In this document: piece after piece, positions 16,341-25,100 of the stretch
Numbering within the stretch: the stretch's first letter is position 1
Layout: each line of letters begins with the position of its first letter
Assembly: GCA_902786745.1 (NCBI GenBank)
Contig: CADADR010000009.1
Location: 1 to 64,000 of the forward strand
DNA: 64,000 bases
Origin: an uncultured Bacteroidia bacterium
GTDB taxonomy: Bacteria > Bacteroidota > Bacteroidia > Bacteroidales > F082
Reading direction: 5' to 3'
Position numbers and translations under genes: made by a program
The notes under the pieces: model-generated
Seen by the model: only the letters and a program-made list of their open reading frames with translations
Told to the model about the DNA's origin: nothing
Databases searched by the model: none

Positions 16341-16394
16341 TATAGTGCCGTGAATGGGAATGCCCAAACCCGACCGGGCTGGGCACGGAAGTCC

Positions 16395-16838
16395 CTACCC
16401 TATCATCTCCGCATAATCAGGCAGATGGTCCAAAGGCCGCAACACCTGGCCTTCGGCCTTGAAACAATGCATGACTGCACCATTGCTGAGCAACAGATAC
16501 TTGGGCCTTAAGGCCGAATGATACCGCACCGCCTGCTCAAGCACGTCCTCGGTGAGCTTCACCGACGGCGCCTTACATTCCACGATCATCAGCGGCGAGC
16601 CATCGCTACCGAAGACCACGGCATCGGCACGCTTGTCCAAGCCGTTCACCTTCACCGAATACTCCACCGCCAACAGCCCCGCCGGCACCTTGAGGTGCTC
16701 CACCAGCAGATACAACATCTTCTGCCGCACCTCCTCTTCGGGCGTCAAAGCGACGAAACGACGGCGCAAAGGATCGAAGACACGCGTCTTGCCCTCCTGC
16801 TCCTCCGTCTTGAACCATTGCAGGGCTTGTCCAGGCAT
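16395..16838 (-). CDS. Type I restriction enzyme R-protein N-domain (HSDR_N-like) protein
   Basis: This 147-residue protein matches the stand-alone HSDR_N-type domain, a PD-(D/E)XK nuclease-like fold common in Bacteroidetes. The visible motif is RADAVVF...PLMIVECKAPS, where the Asp and the ECK would be the metal-binding and catalytic residues. The preceding segment RQKMLYLLVEHLKVPAGLLAVEYSV is typical of the family. No specificity or methylase gene lies nearby, so it is not part of a complete restriction system. Its natural role is not established. A -7 element TATCTTTG lies 23 bases upstream (16868-16861) and points away from the divergent small lipoprotein gene. The right end borders the structured repeats. 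Confidence 0.85.
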   Translation of the reverse strand: MPGQALQWFKTEEQEGKTRVFDPLRRRFVALTPEEEVRQKMLYLLVEHLKVPAGLLAVEYSVKVNGLDKRADAVVFGSDGSPLMIVECKAPSVKLTEDVLEQAVRYHSALRPKYLLLSNGAVMHCFKAEGQVLRPLDHLPDYAEMIG

Positions 16839-16860
16839 TGTTTATTGGGTTTTGGGAATG

Positions 16861-16868
16861 CAAAGATA
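16861..16868 (-). promoter_or_regulatory. -7 element of the HSDR_N-like gene
   Basis: TATCTTTG on the minus strand matches TAnnTTTG and lies 22 bases before the start at 16838. It is only 12 bases from the divergent element at 16881-16888, so the two promoters must share space. Confidence 0.55.
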
Positions 16869-16880
16869 AGGAGTTTTTTG

Positions 16881-16888
16881 TACCTTTG
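16881..16888 (+). promoter_or_regulatory. -7 element of the lipocalin-like gene, nearly leaderless
   Basis: TACCTTTG fits TAnnTTTG. The ATG at 16893 begins only 4 bases later, which is where transcription should start, so the transcript may have almost no leader. Confidence 0.55.
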
Positions 16889-16892
16889 CAGC

Positions 16893-17264
16893 ATGAAAAG
16901 CAAGTTTCTCCTATTCATCGGCCTTACCTTCGCCTTTTGCGCCTGCCACCACAAGGCCGACACACTCTTTGGCACCTGGACCGTCGACAAGGTCAACGTG
17001 CAGTTCGACGAGCAACACAGCACCCCTGAACTGGTGAAACAGATCGGCGAGATGGAACGGCAGAACGTCATCAGCATCACTTCTGATTCCACATTGACTT
17101 TCAAGGGAATGGACGACTCTTTGCAAGGCCGACTCAGCCTAAAGAACGACGGCACGCTTCTTCTCGACAATGCCGACTTCGGGCAATGGAAAGACGGATG
17201 CATTACAACGCAAACGACCTCACCCTTGGGCGAGGTCGTCGTAAGATACAAGAAGGCGAAGTAA
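16893..17264 (+). CDS. Small lipocalin-like lipoprotein
   Basis: This 123-residue lipoprotein has the signal MKSKFLLFIGLTFAFCAC with a lipobox ending at Cys 18, so it should be anchored in the outer membrane or face the periplasm. The rest (LFGTWTVDKVNV...ISITSDSTLTFKG...LSLKNDGTLLL...GEVVVRYKKAK) shows the G-x-W start and alternating strands of lipocalin-like domains found in many Bacteroidetes lipoproteins. The ligand is unknown. The start at 16893 was chosen because longer in-frame starts lack a signal peptide and pass through the divergent promoter. Its stop touches the stop of the convergent DUF4837 gene with no bases between. Confidence 0.75.
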   Translation: MKSKFLLFIGLTFAFCACHHKADTLFGTWTVDKVNVQFDEQHSTPELVKQIGEMERQNVISITSDSTLTFKGMDDSLQGRLSLKNDGTLLLDNADFGQWKDGCITTQTTSPLGEVVVRYKKAK

Positions 17265-18260
17265 CTATTCCTCCACAAACTTCAAGCTATACGCAATCGA
17301 CTCCAGCTGGAGCATCATGTTGCGCTTCTTCTGGTTAGGCTCATAGTAGAACCCCTCCACCGTGGCCAGCTTGTCGGCATTCACGAAGGTGTAAGACACG
17401 AAGGGACCACCCATAAAGTCGTTCTCCACCTTCCACATGCCTCGCATCTCCTCGGCGAAACCCGCCGGGAAGTCCTTGACTTGCGTCACCAAAGGCGGCA
17501 CAAACTCAGTCTCGGTGCCCATATAGGAGCCTTCCGAAGGACCAGGGATATACTGTCCCACCATCATATTACGCATGGCGATGAGGCTGTTCGTCTCAAA
17601 CTGCATCGTGTCGCGATAGGGCGTCTGATAGATGACGATATCAGCACTCGAACGCTCCTGCTCCTTACGGAGCCACATGAAGTCGGGCTCGTCCTTGGCG
17701 ATATAGAAGCCTTGTGGCACAGTGAGCGTGAAGCCAAACTTCTCGGCGATGGCTTTATCGATGGCTTCGTCCTTGGTGGGACGGAACACGTTGAGGATGC
17801 GCTCGCGCTCCACCTTGTCGAACCATTGCTTATACACCTCTTTCTGCTTGTCGAAGAGCTCCACCCACGAGCCTAGGTCGGGCGCAGTGATCTTCACGTA
17901 ACGCTGAGGCGCGGCCCACATGTCCTCGGCGGTCTCGGCCACAGCCTTTTCCTTGCTGGGGTCGATGACGACCTCGATGATGTTTTTGTGCTTCTGGAAC
18001 AGGTCGGAGAAGCCCTCCACGTTAATATGCGCCAAGTCGTTGCGCGACTCAGGCTGCGGCAGACCATACTGGTAGTCGAGGAAGAAATGGCGGATTGAGT
18101 CGCCGATGCGGCCTTTCCATTGTTCGTCGTTTTGGGTGACCACAAGGATCTCGGAAGTGCCACCCACCGAGCGGTCCTTACGACCCGATCTTGTTTGAGT
18201 GCATGACGTCATCACAGCGGCAATTAAGATGACGGCTGCGATTTTGAGATAGCTTTTCAT
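17265..18260 (-). CDS. DUF4837 family lipoprotein
   Basis: This 331-residue protein matches the DUF4837 family of Bacteroidetes. The signal MKSYLKIAAVILIAAVMTSC ends in a lipobox Cys at residue 20. Typical family segments include SEILVVTQNDEQWKGRIGDSIR, INVEGFSDLFQKHKNI, GFTLTVPQGFYIAKDEPDFMWLRKE and PGPSEGSYMGTETEFVPP. The biochemical role is not known. It follows mltD by 24 bases on the same strand, so the two are probably one operon, which suggests an envelope-related function. No enzyme motif was seen. Confidence 0.88.
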   Translation of the reverse strand: MKSYLKIAAVILIAAVMTSCTQTRSGRKDRSVGGTSEILVVTQNDEQWKGRIGDSIRHFFLDYQYGLPQPESRNDLAHINVEGFSDLFQKHKNIIEVVIDPSKEKAVAETAEDMWAAPQRYVKITAPDLGSWVELFDKQKEVYKQWFDKVERERILNVFRPTKDEAIDKAIAEKFGFTLTVPQGFYIAKDEPDFMWLRKEQERSSADIVIYQTPYRDTMQFETNSLIAMRNMMVGQYIPGPSEGSYMGTETEFVPPLVTQVKDFPAGFAEEMRGMWKVENDFMGGPFVSYTFVNADKLATVEGFYYEPNQKKRNMMLQLESIAYSLKFVEE

Positions 18261-18284
18261 GGTATTATGTTTTTTTGTTAGTGG

Positions 18285-19808
18285 TTATTTCTTGATCTTC
18301 AGCTTCTGACCTACCTTGATGTTGTTGCCCTTGATGCCGTTCCATTTCTTGATGTCGTTAACCGAGCATCTGTATTTCTTGGCAATCGAGGTCAAGGTCT
18401 CACCGCGTTTCACGGTGTGCACCTTCACGGTCGGGCCTGTCGCGTTGGCCTTGCTGCTCTTCGACGGCTTGCTCACCTGTGCCATGGGCGCGCCCGAGCG
18501 GTAGATGGTCAGACGCTGTCCAGGACGGATAGAATCACGCTTGAGACGGTTCCAACGCTTGATGTTGGCCACGGTCACATGGTGCTTTCGGGCGATGCTA
18601 CCCAGACTTTCGCCTTTTTTCACCACATGGACAAAGCTATCGCTCACCGCCTCCACCTTCTCCTCGATGACTTCACGCTTGATTTCCGCCTTGCTCTTGT
18701 AGGCATAAATGCTGTCCTCCAGCTGGGCAAAAAGCAAGGTGTACTTCATGGGCATACGCAAGGCGCAGGGATTGTATTTCGAGGCAGGGACAATCTGTTT
18801 GGTGTATTGGGGGTTGAAGAAGATGAGGTCCGACATAGGTACGCCGATGCACTCGTTGATCTGGTCGAAAGCCACACGGTCGCGCACCATCACCGTGTCG
18901 GTGCCATGAAGCAACAGACCTGGGTTGATAGGATAGAGGTTGTGCGCCGTGGCGAAGTTCATGACGTAGGTCACCGCGATGAAGGCGGGCACATAACCGC
19001 GCGTCTCGCTAGGTAGATAGGGCCAAATTGCCCAATAGTTCTTCACGCCACCCGCCCTGATGATGGCCTTGTTGACCGTGCCAGGACCCGAGTTGTAAGC
19101 CGCAAGCACAAGGAACCAATCGCCATACCGTGCATAGAGGCTCTGCAGATACTGGCAGGCCGCCTCGGTCTCTTTCATCGGGTCGTAGCGGTCGTCGACC
19201 AAAGAAGTGACCTTCAAGCCAAACTCCCTACCCGTGCCTTGCATGAACTGCCACAAGCCCTTGGCACCCGCCTTTGAGCCCGCCGTGGGGTTGAGGGCCG
19301 ACTCCACCATGGCCAGATACTTCAGTTCAAGCGGGAGGTTGTATTTGGCGAGGTATTCCTCAAACATCGGGAAATACACGTATGAAAGACCCAACATACG
19401 GCTCGTCTGCTGACGGCGACGGTTGGCATAGAGGTCGATGAACGACTTCACGTGGGTGTTGAATGTCAGTGGGATGGTCGTTTCACGTGCCAAGGCCTCG
19501 ATACGGTTGGCATAGACGCTATCGGGAAACATCGGGATTTCATTCTTGCCATAACCATAGACATTCATCAGCGATGAGTCGATGTCGAGATAGGTATCCT
19601 TGAAATACATGATATTGCTCACCATGTCAAGCATCTCCATTACGGTGGATTCCTCCACCACAGCCTTACCGGAATTCAGGTCCTTGATTTCCTGTTCGTT
19701 CATCTCAACCTCCAGCGTATCAGGATCATATCCTTCGGGATCATAGTTTTGAGCCATCAGGCTGGCAAAGGGGAGAAAAACAAACAAAAGAAGGTGAGCG
19801 TATTTCAT
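18285..19808 (-). CDS. mltD: Membrane-bound lytic murein transglycosylase D with two LysM domains
   Basis: This enzyme cleaves peptidoglycan glycan strands, leaving 1,6-anhydro ends, and so helps remodel the cell wall. The signal peptide is MKYAHLLLFVFLPFASLMAQ. The SLT domain (about 155-290) contains the catalytic Glu at 169 (YLAMVESALNP), followed by GSKAGAKGLWQFM and VLAAYNSGPGTVNKAI, the standard family motifs. Two C-terminal LysM domains (about 395-440 and 462-507, VVKKGESLGSIARKH and TVKRGETLTSIAKKY) bind peptidoglycan. No lipobox is present, unlike MltD of E. coli, so the protein may be periplasmic. It is 507 residues and leads an operon with the DUF4837 gene. Confidence 0.93.
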   Translation of the reverse strand: MKYAHLLLFVFLPFASLMAQNYDPEGYDPDTLEVEMNEQEIKDLNSGKAVVEESTVMEMLDMVSNIMYFKDTYLDIDSSLMNVYGYGKNEIPMFPDSVYANRIEALARETTIPLTFNTHVKSFIDLYANRRRQQTSRMLGLSYVYFPMFEEYLAKYNLPLELKYLAMVESALNPTAGSKAGAKGLWQFMQGTGREFGLKVTSLVDDRYDPMKETEAACQYLQSLYARYGDWFLVLAAYNSGPGTVNKAIIRAGGVKNYWAIWPYLPSETRGYVPAFIAVTYVMNFATAHNLYPINPGLLLHGTDTVMVRDRVAFDQINECIGVPMSDLIFFNPQYTKQIVPASKYNPCALRMPMKYTLLFAQLEDSIYAYKSKAEIKREVIEEKVEAVSDSFVHVVKKGESLGSIARKHHVTVANIKRWNRLKRDSIRPGQRLTIYRSGAPMAQVSKPSKSSKANATGPTVKVHTVKRGETLTSIAKKYRCSVNDIKKWNGIKGNNIKVGQKLKIKK

Positions 19809-19855
19809 AGGGTTGTATTTTATTTAAGGGTTAAAGAAAGGTTTTATAGAAAACG

Positions 19856-19863
19856 CAAAAATA
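19856..19863 (-). promoter_or_regulatory. -7 element of the mltD operon
   Basis: TATTTTTG on the minus strand fits TAnnTTTG and lies 47 bases before the mltD start. It is divergent to the element at 19897-19904. Confidence 0.45.
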
Positions 19864-19896
19864 ACAAAAATCGTTTATCGAAAACGGAAAAAAATC

Positions 19897-19904
19897 TATT
19901 TTTG
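19897..19904 (+). promoter_or_regulatory. -7 element of the AI-2E family permease gene
   Basis: TATTTTTG fits TAnnTTTG and lies 24 bases before the ATG at 19929. A weak -33-like GTTTA lies about 19 bases upstream. Confidence 0.45.
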
Positions 19905-19928
19905 TCATCCATAAAGAAGCAGATTACC

Positions 19929-21086
19929 ATGGATAACGAGAAAAACACCGAAAAACTGGCAGGTTATATCATCAAATTGGCTTGTCTTGCCATCGTCGTG
20001 GCCTTGTGTTGGTACTTCAAGAATGTGCTGATCTATATCGTCGCCGCACTTGTGGTCACCCTCCTCGGACGACCTCTGATGAAGGTGATGCGTAAGGTCA
20101 AAATCAAAGGGAAATCAGCACCCGATTGGTTACTGGCCGTGTTGTCCATCCTCATCATCATAGCCTTGATCATCCTGCTTATCTCACAGATTATTCCTTT
20201 GGTTTCCAGTATAATACGCGATGCTTCAGCCATCACCGAGAGCAGCTATTTCGAATCAAATCCCATCGATAAGATCAACGAATGGCTTATCGGGGTGTTC
20301 CCAGGGTTGGATCGCAACTTCGACATCGCAGCCCTGGTCATGGACAAGGTCAAGGAGGTGGTCGACTTCGGTAAGGTAGGTGGCATCGTCGGTTCCGTAG
20401 CCTCTATGGTGACGAGCCTCTTGGTGGCCGCATTCGCCGTGGTGTTCATCTCGTTTTTCTTCCTTAAGGAGAACGGGCTGTTCGGACGTATCGTCTGCGC
20501 CTTTGTGCCCGACAAGCACGAGCTGACTATGAACAAGACCTTGAACGAGATCAAGGAACTGCTCTCACGCTACTTCGTGGGGCTGTTCATCGAGATGCTG
20601 GGCGTTGCCTTGGTCGATTTCCTCGGCCTATGGCTCATCGCCCGCCTCAACTTCAACTATGCCATCGGCATCGCTTTCATCGCGGGTCTGCTCAACGTTA
20701 TTCCTTACGTCGGACCCATCATCGGCGAAGCCATCGGCGTTTTGATAGGCATTGTGTTGAAACTAGGCACCGGCGCTGGCTTGGATGTCAACATCTGGGT
20801 CTTTGCCCTCATCATCCTCGCCATCATGCTGACCGCACAACTGATCGACAACTTCATCTATCAGCCGCTCATCTATTCGACGAGCATCAAGGCGCATCCC
20901 TTGGAGATTTTCATCGTGCTACTCATGGCGGGCCATATCGGCGGTACCATCGGCATGCTGGTGGCCGTACCGGCCTACACCATCGTGCGCGTCATCGCCA
21001 TCCGGTTCTTCTACCGCTTCAAGCCCATACAACGGCTTGTACCCGACTTGGAGGAAGAGGATAAGATTATCGAGAATATTGATTGA
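19929..21086 (+). CDS. AI-2E family transporter (UPF0118)
   Basis: This 385-residue inner-membrane protein belongs to the AI-2E exporter family, whose members export autoinducer-2 or act as ion antiporters or general permeases. Several hydrophobic segments are visible: two near the N-terminus (IIKLACLAIVVALCWYFK, NVLIYIVAALVVTLLGRPL), one at about 75-95, and a C-terminal group containing the family motif NVIPYVGPIIGE. The start at 19929 (MDNEKNTEK) follows a -7 element by 24 bases. An open frame extends 60 codons upstream but runs through the promoter and is not credible. The actual substrate cannot be told. The C-terminus is charged (LVPDLEEEDKIIENID). Confidence 0.9.
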   Translation: MDNEKNTEKLAGYIIKLACLAIVVALCWYFKNVLIYIVAALVVTLLGRPLMKVMRKVKIKGKSAPDWLLAVLSILIIIALIILLISQIIPLVSSIIRDASAITESSYFESNPIDKINEWLIGVFPGLDRNFDIAALVMDKVKEVVDFGKVGGIVGSVASMVTSLLVAAFAVVFISFFFLKENGLFGRIVCAFVPDKHELTMNKTLNEIKELLSRYFVGLFIEMLGVALVDFLGLWLIARLNFNYAIGIAFIAGLLNVIPYVGPIIGEAIGVLIGIVLKLGTGAGLDVNIWVFALIILAIMLTAQLIDNFIYQPLIYSTSIKAHPLEIFIVLLMAGHIGGTIGMLVAVPAYTIVRVIAIRFFYRFKPIQRLVPDLEEEDKIIENID

Positions 21087-21093
21087 ATAGCCA

Positions 21094-21144
21094 GCCTCCC
21101 ATGTCATACCGACTGAGGGACGAGGGAGCGTATCTATGGGAGGC
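21094..21144. terminator. Possible shared terminator between convergent genes
   Basis: GCCTCCCAT (21094-21102) pairs perfectly with ATGGGAGGC (21136-21144) across a 33-base loop, with CGCCTTTT following on the plus strand. The right arm overlaps the last codons of the acetyltransferase gene. The long loop makes this uncertain. Confidence 0.35.
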
Positions 21145-21634
21145 GCCTTTTCTGGAACGCCATTCTTTCGTTCCCATCCAGAAGGTAAATGATGCCACAG
21201 TATTGGTATCCATGCTTTTCCAAGCCCTTCCGCATGATGACATTGGCCTCGTGCGTGTCGATGCGTATGTTGTCGACCCGTGATTCGCAATAGTCCAACA
21301 GCGCATCCAATATGCCATGCGAGCCTGGCGTGCTGGCAATACGGTGAATGACATAATAAGGCGCATCGTCAAGCCATTGCCCATTGTAAATGACATTGTA
21401 AGTCACCTCGGGGCTGGGCAGCAGGGCAAAAGTGCCGACCACCTCTCCCCTCTCGTCTATCATGACATGGCTACCGCCGACCTCAATGTCTTTCCGAAAC
21501 ATATCGTCACGGGGATAGCCATCGGGCCATTGGAAGGTGTTGCCGTAGCTGCGCATAATCTCGCGCGCCTGGTCGCGAAGATTGAGTATGGTTGGCAGGT
21601 CGGCCAATGTCGATTTGCGAATGGTGTAGCTCAT
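21134..21634 (-). CDS. GNAT family N-acetyltransferase
   Basis: This 166-residue protein has the GNAT fold, which transfers an acetyl group from acetyl-CoA to an amine. The start MSYTIRKSTLADLPTILNLRDQARE is the usual first strand and helix. The central strand VVGTFALLPSPEV and the segment YYVIHRIASTPGSHGILDALLDYCES occupy the acetyl-CoA-binding region, followed by IRIDTHEANVIMRKGLEKHGYQYCGIIY. The substrate is unknown. Its start overlaps the stop of ybaK by 4 bases (ATGA), so it is the last gene of the purL-ybaK-GNAT operon. Confidence 0.9.
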   Translation of the reverse strand: MSYTIRKSTLADLPTILNLRDQAREIMRSYGNTFQWPDGYPRDDMFRKDIEVGGSHVMIDERGEVVGTFALLPSPEVTYNVIYNGQWLDDAPYYVIHRIASTPGSHGILDALLDYCESRVDNIRIDTHEANVIMRKGLEKHGYQYCGIIYLLDGNERMAFQKRRLP

Positions 21635-22134
21635 TTTTGCCCCAATTCAAAGATGGTCAAATCGGCCACAGTCATGTCCACCACCTTGATCAAGTCCACG
21701 GGGCTGAGCTTGAACTGCAAGCCTCTCACACCTGCGCTGACATAGATGTAGTCAAACAGTTCACAGGTCTCGTGGATAAAGGTGGGGAATTGCTTCTTCA
21801 TGCCCACAGGCGAGCAGCCACCACGGATGTAACCCGTCAGGGGCAACAACTCCTTCATCGGGATGAGGTCGCAGCTCTTATTGCCCGTGGCCTTGGCGGT
21901 CTTCTTCAGGTCAAGTTCGTCGTTACCCGGGATGACGCAAACGAAATATCCGATCTTGTCGCCTTTCAGCACCAAGGTCTTAAACACCTGGTCGATGTCC
22001 TCTCCCAATTGGTCGGCGATATGCTGCGCCCCGAGGTCGTTCTCGTCCACCTCATAGGGAATCAACTCGTATGCCACCTTCTTCTGGTCGAGGATGCGGC
22101 AAGCATTGGTCTTATTGATTTTCTCTTTGGGCAT
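21631..22134 (-). CDS. ybaK: Cys-tRNA(Pro)/Cys-tRNA(Cys) deacylase YbaK
   Basis: This 167-residue protein is a YbaK-type trans-editing enzyme. It hydrolyses Cys mischarged on tRNA(Pro) and protects translation fidelity. Family features are KTNACRILDQKKVAYELIPYEV at the start, the lysine in DIDQVFKTLVLKGDK, and TGYIRGGCSPVGMKKQFPT, which matches the GGCSPIG motif of YbaK. It sits 3 bases after purL and overlaps the acetyltransferase start by 4 bases, so the three are probably translated from one mRNA. No odd features were seen. Confidence 0.93.
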   Translation of the reverse strand: MPKEKINKTNACRILDQKKVAYELIPYEVDENDLGAQHIADQLGEDIDQVFKTLVLKGDKIGYFVCVIPGNDELDLKKTAKATGNKSCDLIPMKELLPLTGYIRGGCSPVGMKKQFPTFIHETCELFDYIYVSAGVRGLQFKLSPVDLIKVVDMTVADLTIFELGQK

Positions 22135-22137
22135 GGC

Positions 22138-25100
22138 TTATTTAACATGCTCTTCCACCCACTTCCTAGCATTCACGAAGGCCTCCATCCAAGGCGACAC
22201 CTCGTCGTTCTTACGCTCTTCGGGATAGAAGGCCCACTGCCAAGGCAGGAAGGCACGCTCGAGGTGAGGCATCATGGCGAGATGACGACCGTCGTTGGAG
22301 CAGATGCCTGCCGTCGACCAGTCGCTGCCATTGGGGTTGCCGGGGTATTCATCCTGACCGTAGGTCATCACGATCTTGTATTGGTCGCGATAGCAGGGGA
22401 AGTAGAAACGGCCCTCACCGTGGGCGATCCACACACCGAGGCGGCGGCCCGACAGCGACTTGAGCATCACGCTCTCGTTTTGGGCAATCTCCACATTGAG
22501 GAAGCCCGACTCGAACTTGTGAGAGTCGTTGTGCATCATCACGGGATGTTCCTCATGGTCGGGATAGAGCAGGCCGAGTTCCATCATCAGCTGGCAGCCG
22601 TTACACACACCGAGGCTCAAGGTGTCCTCGCGGGCGTAGAAGTCGTCCAACACCTTCTTGGCCTTCTTGTTGTAGAGGAAGGCACCCGCCCAGCCTTTGG
22701 CCGAACCCAGCACGTCGGAGTTGGAGAAGCCGCCCACGAAGGCGATCATATTCACGTCCTTGAGATCTTCACGGCCCGTGGCGAGGTCGGTCATGGTGAC
22801 ATCCCTCACGTCGAAGCCGGCCAGATAGAGGGCGTAGGCCATCTCACGGTCGCACTGGCAGCCCTTCTCGCGGATGATGGCCGCGTTGATGCCCGTGGGC
22901 TTGCGACGATGCATGTCGATGCCGAGGCTGGCAGCAGTGCCGGTGAAGTTTCTGCCAAAACTATAGTGCAAATACTGTTTCTTGTAGTTCATGAAGCGCT
23001 CCATGGCCTTGCGCGGACCGCTCTGCTTGCGGTCGAGCAGGTACGACGACTTGAACCAAGTGTCGCGCAGCGCATCGATGTCGAAGATGTAGTTGTGCTC
23101 GGCATGGGCGATGTTGATCTGACGTTTGGCTTGGGGCTTGCCGATCATCTTGAAGGCGATGCCAAGCTCACGCAGCATGCGGTTGGCGATGCCGTCGTTG
23201 GAGACTTGGATGACTACCGAAGGCTTCTCGCAGAAGAGCACAGCCATCAGGTCCTCCTTGTCGAAGGCGCTCAAGTCGAGGTTCATACCGTAGGTCGTAT
23301 TGGCGAAGTTCATCTCCAACAAGGTGGTGATCAAACCACCTGCCGACACGTCGTGACCGGCCAAAACCAAGTTGCTCTCGATGAGCATCTGGATGGCGTT
23401 GAAGCACTTCTTGAAGTAATTGACGCTCTTCACATCGGGCACGGCCTGACCGATGGCACCGATGCTTTGGGCAAAGCTGCTGCCACCCAGCTCGAAGCCG
23501 TCTTTCGAGAAGTCGATGTAAAGGAGCTCGGTGTTTTCGTCAGCTTTCATCACAGGACGCACCACCTGGCGGATATTGGAGACTTCGCCGGCCGCGGAAA
23601 CGATGACCGTTCCAGGGGCGACGACCTTCTCGCCGTCGGGATACTTCTGCGTCATGGAGAGGCTGTCCTTACCCGTCGGCACGTTGATGCCCAGAGCCAC
23701 ACAGTAGTCGCTCAAGGCCTTCACGGCTTCGTAGAGACGGGCGGTCTCGCCTTCCTGCTTGGCAGGCCACATCCAGTTGGCGCTCAGCGACACACCTTCG
23801 AGGTTGCCTTCGATAGGAGCCCAGAGGATGTTGGTCAAGGCCTCGGAGACCGACAGGCGAGAAGCGGCGGCTGGATCGATAAGGCCCGCTATCGGGGCAT
23901 GACCCAAGGCCGTGGCGATGCCACGTTTGCCGTTGTAGTCCAAGGCGCTGATGCCGAGGTTGCTCAGCGGCAGCTGCACTTCACCCACACATTGCTGCTG
24001 GGCCACACGACCCGTCACTGAACGGTCCACCTTGTTGGTGAGCCAGTCCTTGCAGGCCACGGCTTCCATTTGCAGCACGTTGTTGAGGTATTTGTGTATA
24101 TCACGCTTGGTATAGCTTATCTTCTTGAAATGATAGGGCTTGGTCTTGTCCTTCAATATCGTCTTGGGGGCGCTGCCGAAGAAGTCGGAGATGGCCAAGT
24201 CGATGGGAGCCTTGCCTTTCTTGCGGACAAAACGGAGACGTTCGTCGCCCGTCACCTCGCCCACTTCGTAATACGGAGCACGCTCACGCTCAGCGGTCTC
24301 CTTGATGATGTCCTTGTCCTTCTTGTTGACCAAGAGGCCCATGCGCTCCTGCGACTCGTTGCCGATGATTTCCTTGTCGGACAAGGTCGGGTCGCCGATG
24401 GGCAGGTTGTCGACATAGACCACGCCGCCTGCGTCTTCGATGAGCTCGGAGAGGCAGTTGAGGTGACCACCAGCACCATGGTCATGGATGCTACGGATGG
24501 GGTTGCAGTCGCTCTCAGCCATAGAACGGATGACGTTGCTCACGCGCTTCTGCATCTCGGGGTTGGCACGTTGCACGGCGTTCAGCTCGATGGCGTTGCT
24601 GTATTGGCCCGTATCGACACTCGACACGGCGCCGCCACCCATACCGATGCGGTAGTTGTCGCCACCCAGCACGATGATAACGTCGCCCTCTTCGGGTTCC
24701 AGCTTCTTAGCATCCTTCACCTTGGCGAAGCCGATGCCTCCGGCCAGCATGATAACCTTGTCGTAGCCAAGGGTCTCCTTTTCGCTATGTTCGAAAGTCA
24801 GCAAACTACCGTTGATAAGGGGTTGGCCAAACTTGTTGCCGAAGTCGGAGGCGCCGTTGGAGGCCTTGATGAGGATCTCCTCAGGGGTCTGATAGAGCCA
24901 CTTGCGCGGCTCGATGTCCTTCTCCCACTCACGGCCTTGCTCCGTGCGGGGATAGGAGGTCATATAGACGGCAGTACCCGCCAAAGGCAGGCTACCTTGG
25001 CCACCAGCCAGACGGTCGCGGATCTCGCCGCCCGTACCCGTGGCAGCGCCGTTGAAAGGCTCCACGGTGGTCGGGAAGTTATGCGTCTCGGCTTTCAGCG

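Larger units (their letters stand above)
15354..16394. other. 1.04-kb non-coding region rich in repeats and hairpins
   Basis: No credible gene is present. Open frames here show biased, low-complexity translations and are shared by both repeat copies. The region holds a small palindrome (TCATCCC/GGGATGA, 15555-15574), two tandem direct repeats (15601-16164), a nested cruciform (16216-16340) and a degenerate third repeat start (about 16345-16390, TGGGAATGCCCAAACC). Base composition is visibly richer in G and C than in the neighbouring intergenic DNA. Confidence 0.8.

Noticed and set aside
21592..24021. Plus-strand open frame of 809 codons opposite purL
   Set aside because: The translated protein is rich in H, V, A, L and G with no domain, and it is antisense to the clear purL gene. 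Such frames arise from codon bias on the coding strand.
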